Assembly (NCBI GenBank): GCA_963834015.1
Contig: CAWIAG010000002.1
Span: forward strand, 1,426,001 to 1,490,000
Reading direction: 5' to 3'
DNA length: 64,000 bases
Origin: FEN-1297 sp963834015
GTDB taxonomy: Bacteria > Bacteroidota > Ignavibacteria > Ignavibacteriales > Ignavibacteriaceae
Both the position numbers and the translations under genes were made by a program. This document shows, piece after piece, positions 44,714-54,760 of the stretch (position 1 is the first letter of the stretch; each line of letters begins with the position of its first letter). The notes under the pieces were generated by a model, which saw only the letters and a list, made by a program, of their open reading frames with translations, had not been told where the DNA came from and ran no database searches.

Positions 44714-46774
44714 TTACCAGATATTAACTAATTTATCATCGGGCGCTCTCATCGGGTCGCCTTTTTTAACATTAAATGCATCCCAGAAAGCAGGTGTGTT
44801 GCTTAAAGGGCCTATAACTCTGTAGCGCTCAGGTGAATGAGGATCAACTTTTAAACGCAGTTTTAATCTTTCCGGCCTGTCTTTGATTTTCCAGATATTA
44901 GCAAAAGACAGGAAAAATCTCTGAGCAGGGCTAAATCCGTCAATTGGTTTACCTGCTTTGAACTGTTCTGTCTTTTTAAAAGCATCAAAGGAAACGTTTA
45001 TACCGCCGAGGTCGGCAATATTTTCACCTTCAGTTAAACTTCCATTAACGTGAAGAGTATCTACTGCCGTAAAACTATTAAATTGTTCTATTATTTTTGC
45101 AGCTCTCTGGTTGAATTTTTCTTCGTCTTGTTTGGTCCACCAGTCTTTTAAATTTCCGGTGGCATCAAATTGTCTTCCTTGATCATCAAATCCGTGTGTC
45201 ATTTCATGCCCGATTACAGCACCAATTCCACCATAATTTATTGCATCGTCAGCGCCCTTATCAAAGAAAGGAGGTTGTAAAATTCCTGCCGGGAAAACTA
45301 TTTCATTATTTTGTGGATTGTAATAGGCGTTAACTGTTTGAGGAGTCATCCCCCATTCGGTTTTATCAACTGGTTTTCCGATTTTAGCTAAATCTTTCTT
45401 CGTTTCGAAGATTGATGAGCTTAATACATTTCCAAAGTATGATTCTCTGTTGATCACTAACCCTGTGTAATCCTTCCATTTATCCGGATAACCTATTTTT
45501 ACTGTAAAAGCCGCTAACTTCTTCAAGGCTTCTTTTTTTGTTTTAGAACTCATCCATTGCACATTTTCGATTCTTACTTTTAAAGATGCCATTAAGTTTC
45601 TTACTAATTCCATGGCTCTTTTCTTAGCGGTTGGCGGAAAATACTTTTTAACAAATAATTTTCCCAATTCCATCCCGACATGGTTGTCAATTGTACCAAG
45701 CACACGCTTCCAGCGGGGTTGCATTTCCTTAGTTCCGTTTAATTTTTTCCCATAAAAATTGAAATTCGCCTGTCCAAAAGACTCGCTTAAATATGGTGAA
45801 GCAGAACGGATTATATTCCACTGTAAATATTCTTTTAATGTTTCCAATTGAGTGGATTTAATTACATTACTTACTCCTTTAATAAAATCCGGTTCAGCAA
45901 TGTTTATATCTCCGGGTTTGGGAATTCCAATTAATGCAAAATAATTATTCCATTCAAAATCCGGAGCCAGGTTTATTAACTCATCTACAGTCATTTTGTG
46001 ATATGTTTTCTGAGGATCCCGCTGATCCACGCGAGATATGGAAACTTTTGCAAGCTGGGTTTCAAGAGCCAGGATTGCTTCTGCGTACTTTGATGAATTA
46101 ATAGAATCATCGCCCGTGAGCATGAAAGATGACCGGATAAGATTGATATAACTTTCTCTTATTGCTTTTGTATTATCATCGTCTTTTAGATAATAATCAC
46201 GATCGGGCAATCCTAAACCGCTCTGATCCAATTGTGCGATATTCATTTTACTATTTTTTGCGTCCGGGCCGGAGCTAAATGCGAAAAGAGGATTTGAATA
46301 ACCAAGCTGTATATTAACTAATTCCTTATAGAAACCGGTTAAGTCCTTAATTGAGCTCACGGCATCCAGGTCTTTTTCTATCGGCTTGAAATTTTGTTTT
46401 TCTATATTAACCGAATCCATTCCGGAATAATAGAAGTCTCCCACGAACTGTTCACTACTGCCCTTTTCCAAATTATTATTCTTCTCAACATCTGATAAGA
46501 TACTTTGGAGCCTTATTAAATTATCATCTCTTAGAATGTAAAATGATCCCCAGCCTGAAAATGCAGCCGGAATTTCAGTATTTTTTAGCCACGTTCCGTT
46601 TGCATAATCAAAAAAATTAACAGCCGGGCTGATAGTTGTATCCATATCTTTTTTTCGTATTTCATCTCCTCCTCCTTTTGTTTTGCTAAAAGAAAATTCG
46701 ACGCAAATAATACCAGTAAAAAAGATAAAATATAGCAACATGTGCTTGAATTTTAAAATCTGCATAGATTCCAC
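44714..46774 (-). CDS. M13 family (neprilysin-like) zinc metallopeptidase
   Basis: A 686-residue endopeptidase of the neprilysin/PepO family. An N-terminal hydrophobic segment (residues 11-29) acts as signal or anchor. The N-terminal M13 domain starts at DFYFYANG-like FFDYANGTWLKNTEIP. The catalytic domain has VNAYYNPQNNEIVFPAGILQ, the zinc site IGHEMTHGFDDQGRQFD (HExxH) and the third ligand in ENIADLGGI. The C-terminus ends with the conserved PxxRYRVIGPLSN...AFWDAF. It probably cleaves peptides in the periplasm. An effective terminator follows. Confidence 0.94.
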   Translation of the reverse strand: MESMQILKFKHMLLYFIFFTGIICVEFSFSKTKGGGDEIRKKDMDTTISPAVNFFDYANGTWLKNTEIPAAFSGWGSFYILRDDNLIRLQSILSDVEKNNNLEKGSSEQFVGDFYYSGMDSVNIEKQNFKPIEKDLDAVSSIKDLTGFYKELVNIQLGYSNPLFAFSSGPDAKNSKMNIAQLDQSGLGLPDRDYYLKDDDNTKAIRESYINLIRSSFMLTGDDSINSSKYAEAILALETQLAKVSISRVDQRDPQKTYHKMTVDELINLAPDFEWNNYFALIGIPKPGDINIAEPDFIKGVSNVIKSTQLETLKEYLQWNIIRSASPYLSESFGQANFNFYGKKLNGTKEMQPRWKRVLGTIDNHVGMELGKLFVKKYFPPTAKKRAMELVRNLMASLKVRIENVQWMSSKTKKEALKKLAAFTVKIGYPDKWKDYTGLVINRESYFGNVLSSSIFETKKDLAKIGKPVDKTEWGMTPQTVNAYYNPQNNEIVFPAGILQPPFFDKGADDAINYGGIGAVIGHEMTHGFDDQGRQFDATGNLKDWWTKQDEEKFNQRAAKIIEQFNSFTAVDTLHVNGSLTEGENIADLGGINVSFDAFKKTEQFKAGKPIDGFSPAQRFFLSFANIWKIKDRPERLKLRLKVDPHSPERYRVIGPLSNTPAFWDAFNVKKGDPMRAPDDKLVNIW

Positions 46775-47247
46775 CTATAAATTTTATTAAATATATATTA
46801 GGTATTTAGAGTTTCTATTTTAATTCTAAAATTATAAAAAATTACATAATAATCGAAGGAATTTATGAGGAACGGTATTAAAAAACAGAAATAATTTATA
46901 TGCTAATGTGCGGATAGAAGTAAAATATTTTATTTTTTACGGCAAATATACTTATTTAATTTTCAGTGGCACCGCTGCTTCTGTAACCATTTTTATAATG
47001 TTTTAAAATAATTTCAAGAATTCGAATGTTCAAAAATAACATATTGATGAATAAAAAAATTGTTGTTTACATAATAAAAGGACCTTTTAATTTTATTGAT
47101 ATTCTTCGAATTCAATTGCTGCCGTTCATTTACTAAATTTTCCGCCTCTACCAATTCTTGGATTATTATTGCTTTATTTAATATGTTAATAACTAAAATA
47201 ATGTAATCATAATTGATTTTATTCAATAATTCTATATAGGTGTAAAC
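46775..47247. other. Divergent intergenic region, nothing recognised
   Basis: About 470 bp of very AT-rich sequence between the M13 peptidase gene and the NTF2-like gene. A 70-codon minus-strand frame at 47014-47226 has no ribosome site and no protein-like features and was not accepted. Confidence 0.4.
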
Positions 47248-47694
47248 ATGAAAAAAATAATTTTGCCGGCGTTTTTAATGGTACTATTTCTATTATCAAC
47301 AATTTTTGCCGGGGAAAATAATGTGAAAAAAGAGGACAAAGGAGATGTTGAACAAGTAATTACCAATTTCGTAAAAAGTATTGATACCCGGGATGCCAAC
47401 ACTCTTTCTAAATCTGTAATTTCAGGCGCAAATATTTTTCTGTTTAATCAAATTTCAAATAAGCTTGATAACTATAGTGGATCACAATTTGTTGATTTGG
47501 TTAAGAACGGGCAAAAAGGCGGTTGGATAAGAACTGTAAGTGTAAGCCTGGTTGATGTTGATGGAAATATTGCAACAGCTAAAATAAATATAACTGATGC
47601 CAGATTAAAAGAATCAGGTTATATCACATTAATTAAAAACGACGGATTGTGGATGATTGCAACAGAAGCTACTACCCTAGAGTTAAATAAATAA
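47248..47694 (+). CDS. Small exported NTF2-like (lumazine-binding-like) protein
   Basis: A 148-residue protein with a signal peptide (MKKIILPAFLMVLFLLSTIFAG) and a single NTF2-like alpha+beta domain: VEQVITNFVKSIDTRDANTL (helices), GWIRTVSVSLVDVDGNIATA and SGYITLIKNDGLWMIATEA (strands). This resembles the putative lumazine-binding domain proteins that are common in Bacteroidota. The ligand and role are unknown. It stands alone and ends at a strong shared terminator. Confidence 0.7.
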   Translation: MKKIILPAFLMVLFLLSTIFAGENNVKKEDKGDVEQVITNFVKSIDTRDANTLSKSVISGANIFLFNQISNKLDNYSGSQFVDLVKNGQKGGWIRTVSVSLVDVDGNIATAKINITDARLKESGYITLIKNDGLWMIATEATTLELNK

Positions 47695-47702
47695 ATTAAA
47701 TT

Positions 47703-47735
47703 ATTTGAGACTCACTTTTAAAGTGAGTCTCAAAT
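47703..47735. terminator. Bidirectional terminator between NTF2-like and TolC genes
   Basis: ATTTGAGACTCACTTT and its perfect complement AAAGTGAGTCTCAAAT are separated by one base; the stem is AT-flanked on both sides, so it can serve both convergent genes. It is the only hairpin between them. Confidence 0.85.
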
Positions 47736-47744
47736 AGTAATTAT

Positions 47745-49058
47745 CTACCAAACGATTTCACCTACTGCCTGATCCAAGGCATATTTATTAACAACATTTT
47801 TATAAAGGACTTGTAAATAAAGAAGTTTTGCTTCAGCTAATGCTGTTTCGGTATCAATCAAATCCAGATTGGTAATTACACCATCCTTGTATTGATCTTC
47901 GGCACGTGATACAGCTTCCGTCGCATGTTTAACCTGTACTTCTGTGGTTTTCAACTTGTCGAGACTGGTTTTCAAATCATCTTCTGCACCCTGAACTTCA
48001 GCTTTAATTCTTCGTTCCTGTATGAGTATTTCCTGAGTACTTGATTTTAACCCGGCTTCAGCTTCTTCTTTCCTTGCCTCTGTTTTATAACCGTCAAAAA
48101 TGGGTATATTTGCAGATAAACCCGCTACCCAATTACCACGCAATACCTCCAGATCCGGGAATAAACCGTTCTCAAGCCCGTAAGTAACTCCAACAGACAG
48201 AGTTGGTGTGTTGCCCAGGCCTGCTGTTTGCGTCGAAAGTTTAGCGCTGCTTTCATTCTCCCTGGCTAATTTTATTTCAGGACGCATTGAATATGCCTTG
48301 GATATCAGATGATCTTCGTTCAAATCAGGAATGGTAATCGTAAAATTACCCGAAAGATTTGTGGTCTGTTCTCCTTCATATCCCATAAGGCTTCTTAAAT
48401 ATATTTTCCCTTTGTTCAATGAATTTTGTAAATCAATCAATTCATTTTCTGCAGAAGCAACTCTTACTTGTGTTGTTAGAACATCAAAATCTGTTGAAGA
48501 CCCGCTTTCAACCTTTTTCTTTGCTATTTCAAGATGATCATTTAATGTATTAATTTGTTCATTTTTTACATCAATACTTTTCTCAAGAAAAATTATTGTG
48601 TAAAAAACCTGAATTGTCTGGTAAGCTAAATTGGATTTAATCACGTTGATCTTTTCTTCTGAGGAGAGTTTATATGATTTGATCAATTCCATTGCCGCAT
48701 CTCTCCTTCCGAAATCATATAGAACTTCTTTCGCACCGATATTAAAGTTATAATTGTTCATAGTATTAAAATCAAAGTTTCCCAAACCCGGAAATGCCAA
48801 TGAAATTACCGGACCTATATAGGCGTATGAAAGATTACCTTCAACAGTTGGATAATAATTGCTTTTTGCTTCTTTTATCTTTGCATCAACTTCATTTATC
48901 TGTTCCATTGCCTGGGTAATAAGAGGCTGGTTATTTAATGTTTGTTTTATCGCCTCGTTAATTGTTAATGAATCATTGTTATTTTGTTGTGAATATATCG
49001 GTTTTAAAAATATTATTATTATTATAAAAAACATTAAACATATATTTCTAATAGGCAT
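47745..49058 (-). CDS. TolC-family outer membrane efflux protein
   Basis: Outer membrane channel of the EmrAB-type exporter. The open frame starts at 49124 inside the transporter gene, but the ATG at 49058 has GGAGAT at good spacing and opens a signal peptide (MPIRNICLMFFIIIIIFLKP), giving 437 residues. Both family repeats are seen: NQPLITQAMEQINEVDAKIK with LSYAYIGPVIS, and MRPEIKLARENESSAKLST with LSANIPIFDGYKTEARKEEA. It begins 22 bp after the transporter stop and is the last gene of the operon. Confidence 0.92.
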   Translation of the reverse strand: MPIRNICLMFFIIIIIFLKPIYSQQNNNDSLTINEAIKQTLNNQPLITQAMEQINEVDAKIKEAKSNYYPTVEGNLSYAYIGPVISLAFPGLGNFDFNTMNNYNFNIGAKEVLYDFGRRDAAMELIKSYKLSSEEKINVIKSNLAYQTIQVFYTIIFLEKSIDVKNEQINTLNDHLEIAKKKVESGSSTDFDVLTTQVRVASAENELIDLQNSLNKGKIYLRSLMGYEGEQTTNLSGNFTITIPDLNEDHLISKAYSMRPEIKLARENESSAKLSTQTAGLGNTPTLSVGVTYGLENGLFPDLEVLRGNWVAGLSANIPIFDGYKTEARKEEAEAGLKSSTQEILIQERRIKAEVQGAEDDLKTSLDKLKTTEVQVKHATEAVSRAEDQYKDGVITNLDLIDTETALAEAKLLYLQVLYKNVVNKYALDQAVGEIVW

Positions 49059-49080
49059 AAATTTATCTCCATGATTATAA

Positions 49081-50694
49081 CTATTCCATAATTTCAATTT
49101 TTTCACCTTTTTTCTTTTTCCCAACCTTTAAAAAGATAACCGGGACTATAAGTGTTATTGTTATTATTGCGCCAACCAGGAAATCATCGTTGATTCCCTG
49201 GATAAAAGCTTGATTTGCAAGGTTTTGAACTATTAAAGCGTGAGCACGCGCAGTAACTTCATTAGTCGCTCCACCTACCGAATGCTGCACAAAATGCTGA
49301 AGATTATAAAATATATTTTGGTACGTTGATGAACTCGTATTAACAACCTGGCCATACGCCTGGGTGTGAAAGATTACTCTGCGGGTTAACAGGCTGCCTA
49401 GTAAAGCTACACCAAAACTGCCCCCAATTTGTCTGATGGTATTAAGCAATCCTGATGCCTGCGCCATTTTTTCTCTCGGAATATCAAGAAGTGAAATTGT
49501 CGTTAAAGGAATAAAAATCAAACCCATGCCAAATCCCCTTAAATACAATGGCAGCATTATCTGGCCGTGCTCTGTAGTTAGAGAAAAGAATGAATATAAA
49601 TACAGACTGAGCGCAGTTAATGTTATTCCTATAAGCGATGGAATTTTAGGATTTACTTTATCCGTCATCCATCCTGCAATGGGAGATATTATCGCCTGGA
49701 TAATGCCTATCGGGAAAAAGACTATGCCGGCCTGGAATGCCGTATAATCTAAAGAATTTTGTAAATATAAGGGCAATAAAAATGTGCTACCGAATAATCC
49801 CATCCCGAAAATAAAAAGCATTATATTGCCGATTGTAAAGTTTAAATCTTTCATAAGCCTGAGTTCAACAATCGGGTGCTCAACATTCAATTCAGTTATA
49901 ATGAAAATTACAAAACCGATTATTGAGACAGCAAAACAACTGAGTATGAAATTTGATGTCCATCCACCGGTATTCCAGGAAGCATTCCCATCTGAAAGCG
50001 CCAGTAATAAACTTGTTAGAAAAACACTCATTGACAAAAAGCCGATTAAATCAAATTTCCTCGTATGTTCGGTTTTATATTCCCTCTGAATAATTATGGT
50101 TACTACTAACCCAAGAATACCGACGGGAACATTTACATCAAAAATTGCATGCCAACTGAAATTATCAATAAGGTATCCGCCTATCATTGGCCCTAGGGAA
50201 ACAGAAGCAGCCGATGCAATTCCCCAAAAACCGAGAGCCATTCCCCTTTGTTCAGCGGGAAATTCTCTTGTTATTATAGCCATGCCAACAGGCATAATAA
50301 AACCCGCCCCGGCGCCTTGAATAACTCTAAATGCAATTAATGCATTTTCATCCCATGAAAAACTGCATAATAAAGAACCAAGTGTAAAAAGAAACATCCC
50401 TAAAAAATATGTCTTTTTGTACCCAAAATGATCAGCAACCCAGCCGGAGGAAGGTAGCACTACCGCAAAAACCAGCATATATGCCGTCAGCACCCATTCA
50501 ATTTTGTCTACACTTGTTCCAAATGCGGCTGTCATTTTTGAAAGGCCTACATTAACAATCGTAGCATCCAAAACTGCCATAAAAGTTCCGAACATTACAT
50601 TTGCAAGAACGAACCATTTATAGGAAGGATGTAAATGAATATTTGATAACTGAATTTTCTGTCCTTCAGAATTATCATTTAATAGCTTATCCAT
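49081..50694 (-). CDS. DHA2-family multidrug efflux MFS transporter (EmrB-like)
   Basis: Inner membrane proton-drug antiporter of the 14-segment DHA2 group, 537 residues. Signature sequences: FMAVLDATIVNVGLSKM in TM1, WVLTAYMLVFAVVLPSSGWV, ADHFGYKKTYFLGMFLF (motif A), RVIQGAGAGFIMPVGMAII (motif B) and GPMIGGYLIDNFSWHAIFDVNVPVG (motif C, here in two parts). A cytosolic lysine-rich tail ends it. It starts 3 bp after the stop of the adaptor gene, so the two are tightly coupled. Confidence 0.94.
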   Translation of the reverse strand: MDKLLNDNSEGQKIQLSNIHLHPSYKWFVLANVMFGTFMAVLDATIVNVGLSKMTAAFGTSVDKIEWVLTAYMLVFAVVLPSSGWVADHFGYKKTYFLGMFLFTLGSLLCSFSWDENALIAFRVIQGAGAGFIMPVGMAIITREFPAEQRGMALGFWGIASAASVSLGPMIGGYLIDNFSWHAIFDVNVPVGILGLVVTIIIQREYKTEHTRKFDLIGFLSMSVFLTSLLLALSDGNASWNTGGWTSNFILSCFAVSIIGFVIFIITELNVEHPIVELRLMKDLNFTIGNIMLFIFGMGLFGSTFLLPLYLQNSLDYTAFQAGIVFFPIGIIQAIISPIAGWMTDKVNPKIPSLIGITLTALSLYLYSFFSLTTEHGQIMLPLYLRGFGMGLIFIPLTTISLLDIPREKMAQASGLLNTIRQIGGSFGVALLGSLLTRRVIFHTQAYGQVVNTSSSTYQNIFYNLQHFVQHSVGGATNEVTARAHALIVQNLANQAFIQGINDDFLVGAIITITLIVPVIFLKVGKKKKGEKIEIME

Positions 50695-50697
50695 TTT

Positions 50698-51678
50698 TTA
50701 TTTCACCTTTATCTGAACCTCGACAGACATTCCCGGCAGAAGATCAAATGGTTTTGCAGAGACTTCTTTATACTCAGAATTAACAGGATAAATAGAAATT
50801 TTAATCGGTATTCTTTGAGTAACTTTTGTGAAATTGCCCGAGGCATTTGAAGGTGGAATAAGCGAAAACTGAGCAGCGGTGTTCGTACCGATCTGATAAA
50901 CTTTGCCTTCAAATTTTTGATCCGGATAAGGATCAACCGAAATATCTACTTTATCGCCTAAATGAATAGAACCAAGTTTAGTTTCTTCGAATTCCGCAGT
51001 TACCCATATATTTTTTTGATCATATACGGTTAGAATAGGTTGTCCTGCCTGAACTACATCGCCTGTTAACACCCATCGTTTAGCTACTACACCATCCATC
51101 GGTGAATATATTGAAGTATTTTCTAATTGTGTCTGAAGTACTTTTAACTCAGCTTGCGCTGTCGTAACCTTTGATTGAGAAATGTCAAATGAAGCTTTTG
51201 CTGCTTCCAATGCTTTTTGTGCATGATCAAACTGTTCTTTTGGAATCACATTATCTTTAAATTGTCTTTGAGCCCTGTCAAAATCTTCCTGTGCTTTTGC
51301 AACGTCTACTTTTGCAAGGCTGATGCTTTCTACTGATAGATCTATCGTAGCCTTTGCTTGATTTATTTGTGCTATAATATCAACAGAGTCTAATCTAACA
51401 AGCAGCTCGCCTGCTTTTACTGAATCGCCTTCATCCGCATTCAGCTTTACAATCCGGCCTAAAATTTTAGAACTGATGGACATCCGGTTTGCATCAATAA
51501 AAGCGTCATCCGTCGAGGCATATTGCAGCGTGCCTATGTACCAATAAACAACTGCCGCCATCGCCAGAATTAATATAATCAATGGAATTATAACTCTCTT
51601 TTTCTTAAAAAGAGGTACTTCTTCTATGGGTTCATCCGCATCACTGCCGTTGTTTGTTTGATTTTTTTGTGCACTCAT
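50698..51678 (-). CDS. HlyD-family periplasmic adaptor (EmrA-like)
   Basis: Membrane fusion protein of 326 residues. One membrane segment follows a cytosolic Asp/Glu/Lys-rich stretch (IPLIILILAMAAVVYWYIG, about residues 32-50). Next come the lipoyl half VKLNADEGDSVKAGELLVRL, the coiled hairpin (QINQAKATIDLSVES to QTQLENTSIYSP), the second lipoyl half MDGVVAKRWVLTGDVVQAGQ and a beta-barrel with KVDISVDPYPDQKFEGKV. It connects the EmrB-like pump to the TolC-like channel encoded downstream. Confidence 0.93.
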   Translation of the reverse strand: MSAQKNQTNNGSDADEPIEEVPLFKKKRVIIPLIILILAMAAVVYWYIGTLQYASTDDAFIDANRMSISSKILGRIVKLNADEGDSVKAGELLVRLDSVDIIAQINQAKATIDLSVESISLAKVDVAKAQEDFDRAQRQFKDNVIPKEQFDHAQKALEAAKASFDISQSKVTTAQAELKVLQTQLENTSIYSPMDGVVAKRWVLTGDVVQAGQPILTVYDQKNIWVTAEFEETKLGSIHLGDKVDISVDPYPDQKFEGKVYQIGTNTAAQFSLIPPSNASGNFTKVTQRIPIKISIYPVNSEYKEVSAKPFDLLPGMSVEVQIKVK

Positions 51679-51726
51679 TTTTTATCATCCTATTATGTAC
51701 TTGTTTAAAAAATTAATATACTCACT

Positions 51727-52338
51727 TTATATATTCTTCATTCCGTTTATAAGAATGTTTGCAACGAGTTTCATCTCTGCTTCCAATTCCAAATGAATTT
51801 CATCTTCCATTCTTTGTTCTTTTAAAAACCGGATAAATCTTAATTTCAAACCCTGCAGAACATGTATAAAAACTTTTGTTAGTTCATCGGGTAAATCTTT
51901 TCTAAAGGCGCCTGAAGCTTTCCCTTCATCAATGATTATTTTTAGCAGCTTAAGTTCCTGTTCCTCAAAATCCTCAGACAATTTTCTGAATACTGATTTA
52001 GAGTCAAATATTGAATGAAAACTTAACGTTCCTAGGTTCGAAAGTTCCCTGGAAAATGTTAAGCGGCTTTCTACGTATTCTTCTAGTTTTTCTTTGGCCG
52101 AAGTGGTTTTCTGCAATAAAGCTTCAACTCTTTTGATAAATTCGGTTTGTTCTTGAGAAATTACAGCCCGAAACAGTTCTTCTTTTGTAGGGAAATAGTA
52201 GTATAGTGATGCTTTACCAAGCTCAACATCACCGGCAATCTCATCCATAGTCACTTTTGAAAAGCCGTAGTGAGCAAATCGCTTTCTTGCCGCTTGTAAA
52301 ATTATTTTTACTTTTTCACTTGAAATAGTTTCAGACAT
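51727..52338 (-). CDS. TetR/AcrR-family transcriptional regulator
   Basis: A 203-residue repressor-type protein. The N-terminal helix-turn-helix is typical: AARKRFAHYGFSKVTMDEIA followed by GDVELGKASLYYYFPTKEELFRAVI. The C-terminal ligand domain is mostly helical. The frame begins at a TTG at 52344; the ATG two codons in is chosen. It is the first gene of the efflux operon and lies 48 bp upstream of the adaptor, so it probably represses the operon until a drug binds. No operator palindrome was identified with confidence. Confidence 0.92.
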   Translation of the reverse strand: MSETISSEKVKIILQAARKRFAHYGFSKVTMDEIAGDVELGKASLYYYFPTKEELFRAVISQEQTEFIKRVEALLQKTTSAKEKLEEYVESRLTFSRELSNLGTLSFHSIFDSKSVFRKLSEDFEEQELKLLKIIIDEGKASGAFRKDLPDELTKVFIHVLQGLKLRFIRFLKEQRMEDEIHLELEAEMKLVANILINGMKNI

Positions 52339-52556
52339 ATACAATTCTCAGTATTCAACTAATTTACTTGAATAGTCGAAAAATAAGAAAATTAGTTTAG
52401 TTTTGCAAAATGAGTATTGTTTTTTCTTCAATTTTGTAGAGTTATAACATAACAATGTGAGGTCTGATACAAATATTTTGTTTAAAAAAAATTGATTCGC
52501 CAAATATTTTCAAATTCTGTTTCTATAATTCTGTAATGAAAATATTTTTAAAATTA

Positions 52557-54476
52557 TTAACTTTTGTTTCCAAGCCTGCTGATGATTATAAGATTTTGAT
52601 GATTGTATATTGATTTACCGGCTGGTGTATAGGCAAAATCAATTCTGTTTCTGTAAAATTCTATAATTTTTCCTCTAACCATTTTTAAAGTACTATTCAA
52701 GAAATGATTCTGCTCTGTAAATTCTTCCCCCAGTACCGCAATTGCAGTTGGGATCCATCTATCCGGAAACAAACCTTCAAGTTTTCCACCTCCAAGAAAA
52801 ACATTTATTTCAGAGTCAATCAACCTTAAAACACTCTCCTGTCCTTCCGGGCTGTTGAATAAAAGATTTTTTTCCTTAAGCCATCTTACAAGTGCTTCTT
52901 TATTGGGAACTAACAGAGCAATTGTGTATGGTGATTGATTATTATACAGCATTATCTGGTCTATAAATTTTGAATGTTCCGTAATTGCTTCCTCAATAGC
53001 TTCCGGGCTGTATTTTTCTCCATCACTGCCGATTAAAAGGCTTTTATTTCTGCCAAGAACAAACAAAAATCCGTCTTTATCTAAATAACCTAAATCTCCT
53101 GTAAACAACCAGCCCTCTTTTATAGCATCACTGGTTGCCCTTTCATTTTTCCAGTAACCCATCATTACGTTTTCCCCTTTTATAACAATTTCTCCTTTTT
53201 CACCTGCAGGTAATTCTTCACCTTTCTCATTACAAATCTTCAATAAAAGATTAGGGACAATTGTTCCGGAAGAACCGAGTTTATGCTTTTGTGGCACGTT
53301 TGAGGAAATAACGGGAGCTGCCTCAGTTAAACCATAACCTTGGAACATGGGAATTCCTATTGCATAGAAAAACCGCTGAAGTTCAATATCAAGCAGCGCT
53401 CCGCCTCCGATGAAAAACTCAAGCTTCCCTCCGAAATTTTCTCTGACCTTACTGAAGATTAATTTATCATAAAAAATATATAACGGTTTTTTTAATTTTT
53501 GGATTCCTTTACCTTTGTTCCAGCCGTCTCTATTATATGTGTAAGCTAATTTTAAAGCTTTTTGAAACAACTTTTCAATCTTAGGTCCCTTCTCGCGGAT
53601 GCTCTTTTCAATATTTTTCCTAAAGTTCTTTGCCAATGAAGGTACGCTGAATAAAAAAGAAGGGCTTATTTCCTTAATATTTTGAGGTATATTTTTTAAA
53701 GTTTCGATGGCTGATTTACCAATTTGAACAGAAGCCATACTTGCACCATTATACATCAGGATATAGATTCCGCAGGTATGTGCAAAAGCATGATCCCATG
53801 GTAGAATAAGCAGGGATACGTAAGAAGGCGGAATATTCAATATTTTAGAAGATTGTTCTACGTTAGCAGTATAATTCCGGTGACTTAACATTATACCTTT
53901 AGGGTCGGCTGTGGTACCGGAAGTATAGCAAATATTTGCACAATCTGATTCTTTAATGGAACGCCATCTCCTATCTATTTCATTTTTACGATCTTTTAAA
54001 TATTCCTCACCGATTTCTAAAACCCTTTCGGCCAAAATCTCATCTGCATCCGGATCATTCAGACTATCCAATACAACAACCTTTTCCAAATCCGGAAGAT
54101 CATTTTTAATCTTTCTTATTTTATGCAGTTGTGTCTCGGATACGATGGCTATTTTGCACCCGGCATGAGCCAGCCTGAATTTCAGCTCGGATAGCTCGTC
54201 TATCTTTACCGAAATCGGAACATTTATTGCCCCTATATATAAAACTCCAAGTTCGCTCATTAACCAGTATTTTCGTCCTTCGGAAATTAAAGCTACACGG
54301 TCGCCTGATTTTAAGCCTGCCTGAATTAGGCCTGCGGCAAAATTATAAACAAGGCCCTTCATGTCGCTGTAAGAAGTGCATTCATATTTTAATCCGGTTT
54401 TTTCCCAAATCAATATATTCTTGGGATATTTCTGTACGCTCTCTTCAAATAACCAGGGTAAAGTTTTAGCCGGCAT
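52557..54476 (-). CDS. Long-chain acyl-CoA synthetase (AMP-forming)
   Basis: A 639-residue enzyme of the ANL superfamily that activates fatty acids with ATP and CoA. Motifs: phosphate-binding CYTSGTTADPKGIMLSHRNY (about residues 182-201), substrate region LPWDHAFAHTCGIYILMYNG, YGLTEAAPVISSNVP and TGDLGYLDKDGFLFVLGRNK with the downstream hinge and KYSPEAIEEAI. The length and the long insert around residues 265-335 match long-chain (FadD15/AcsA-like) forms. It stands alone between the regulator and the divergent TonB receptor. Confidence 0.92.
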   Translation of the reverse strand: MPAKTLPWLFEESVQKYPKNILIWEKTGLKYECTSYSDMKGLVYNFAAGLIQAGLKSGDRVALISEGRKYWLMSELGVLYIGAINVPISVKIDELSELKFRLAHAGCKIAIVSETQLHKIRKIKNDLPDLEKVVVLDSLNDPDADEILAERVLEIGEEYLKDRKNEIDRRWRSIKESDCANICYTSGTTADPKGIMLSHRNYTANVEQSSKILNIPPSYVSLLILPWDHAFAHTCGIYILMYNGASMASVQIGKSAIETLKNIPQNIKEISPSFLFSVPSLAKNFRKNIEKSIREKGPKIEKLFQKALKLAYTYNRDGWNKGKGIQKLKKPLYIFYDKLIFSKVRENFGGKLEFFIGGGALLDIELQRFFYAIGIPMFQGYGLTEAAPVISSNVPQKHKLGSSGTIVPNLLLKICNEKGEELPAGEKGEIVIKGENVMMGYWKNERATSDAIKEGWLFTGDLGYLDKDGFLFVLGRNKSLLIGSDGEKYSPEAIEEAITEHSKFIDQIMLYNNQSPYTIALLVPNKEALVRWLKEKNLLFNSPEGQESVLRLIDSEINVFLGGGKLEGLFPDRWIPTAIAVLGEEFTEQNHFLNSTLKMVRGKIIEFYRNRIDFAYTPAGKSIYNHQNLIIISRLGNKS

Positions 54477-54760
54477 TTTTACTTTCTCCTTATCCCAAAA
54501 TAATTAGATTGTTTTTAAAGACATATTACAATAGTTTTATTTAAATATTTCTTATTTTATATGTAATTTATTTAGAACCGCTATTAATCTCGGTAAAATA
54601 AGATTTTTCTCAGGGTAAGCTAATTTAATATTTCCGTCCGAAGTTTCGAAATTTTTTTATAATTAATGTATAATTAAAAAAATAGTATTGTACTTATATT
54701 TAATGAAATTTATCTAGTAGTCTGTTTGGGGACATTTAATAATCTTAAGTCGGGATATGG

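Noticed and set aside
47014..47226. 70-codon frame on the minus strand in an AT-rich gap
   Set aside because: No ribosome site, composition dominated by Asn/Ile/Lys as expected from AT-rich noncoding DNA, no recognisable domain.
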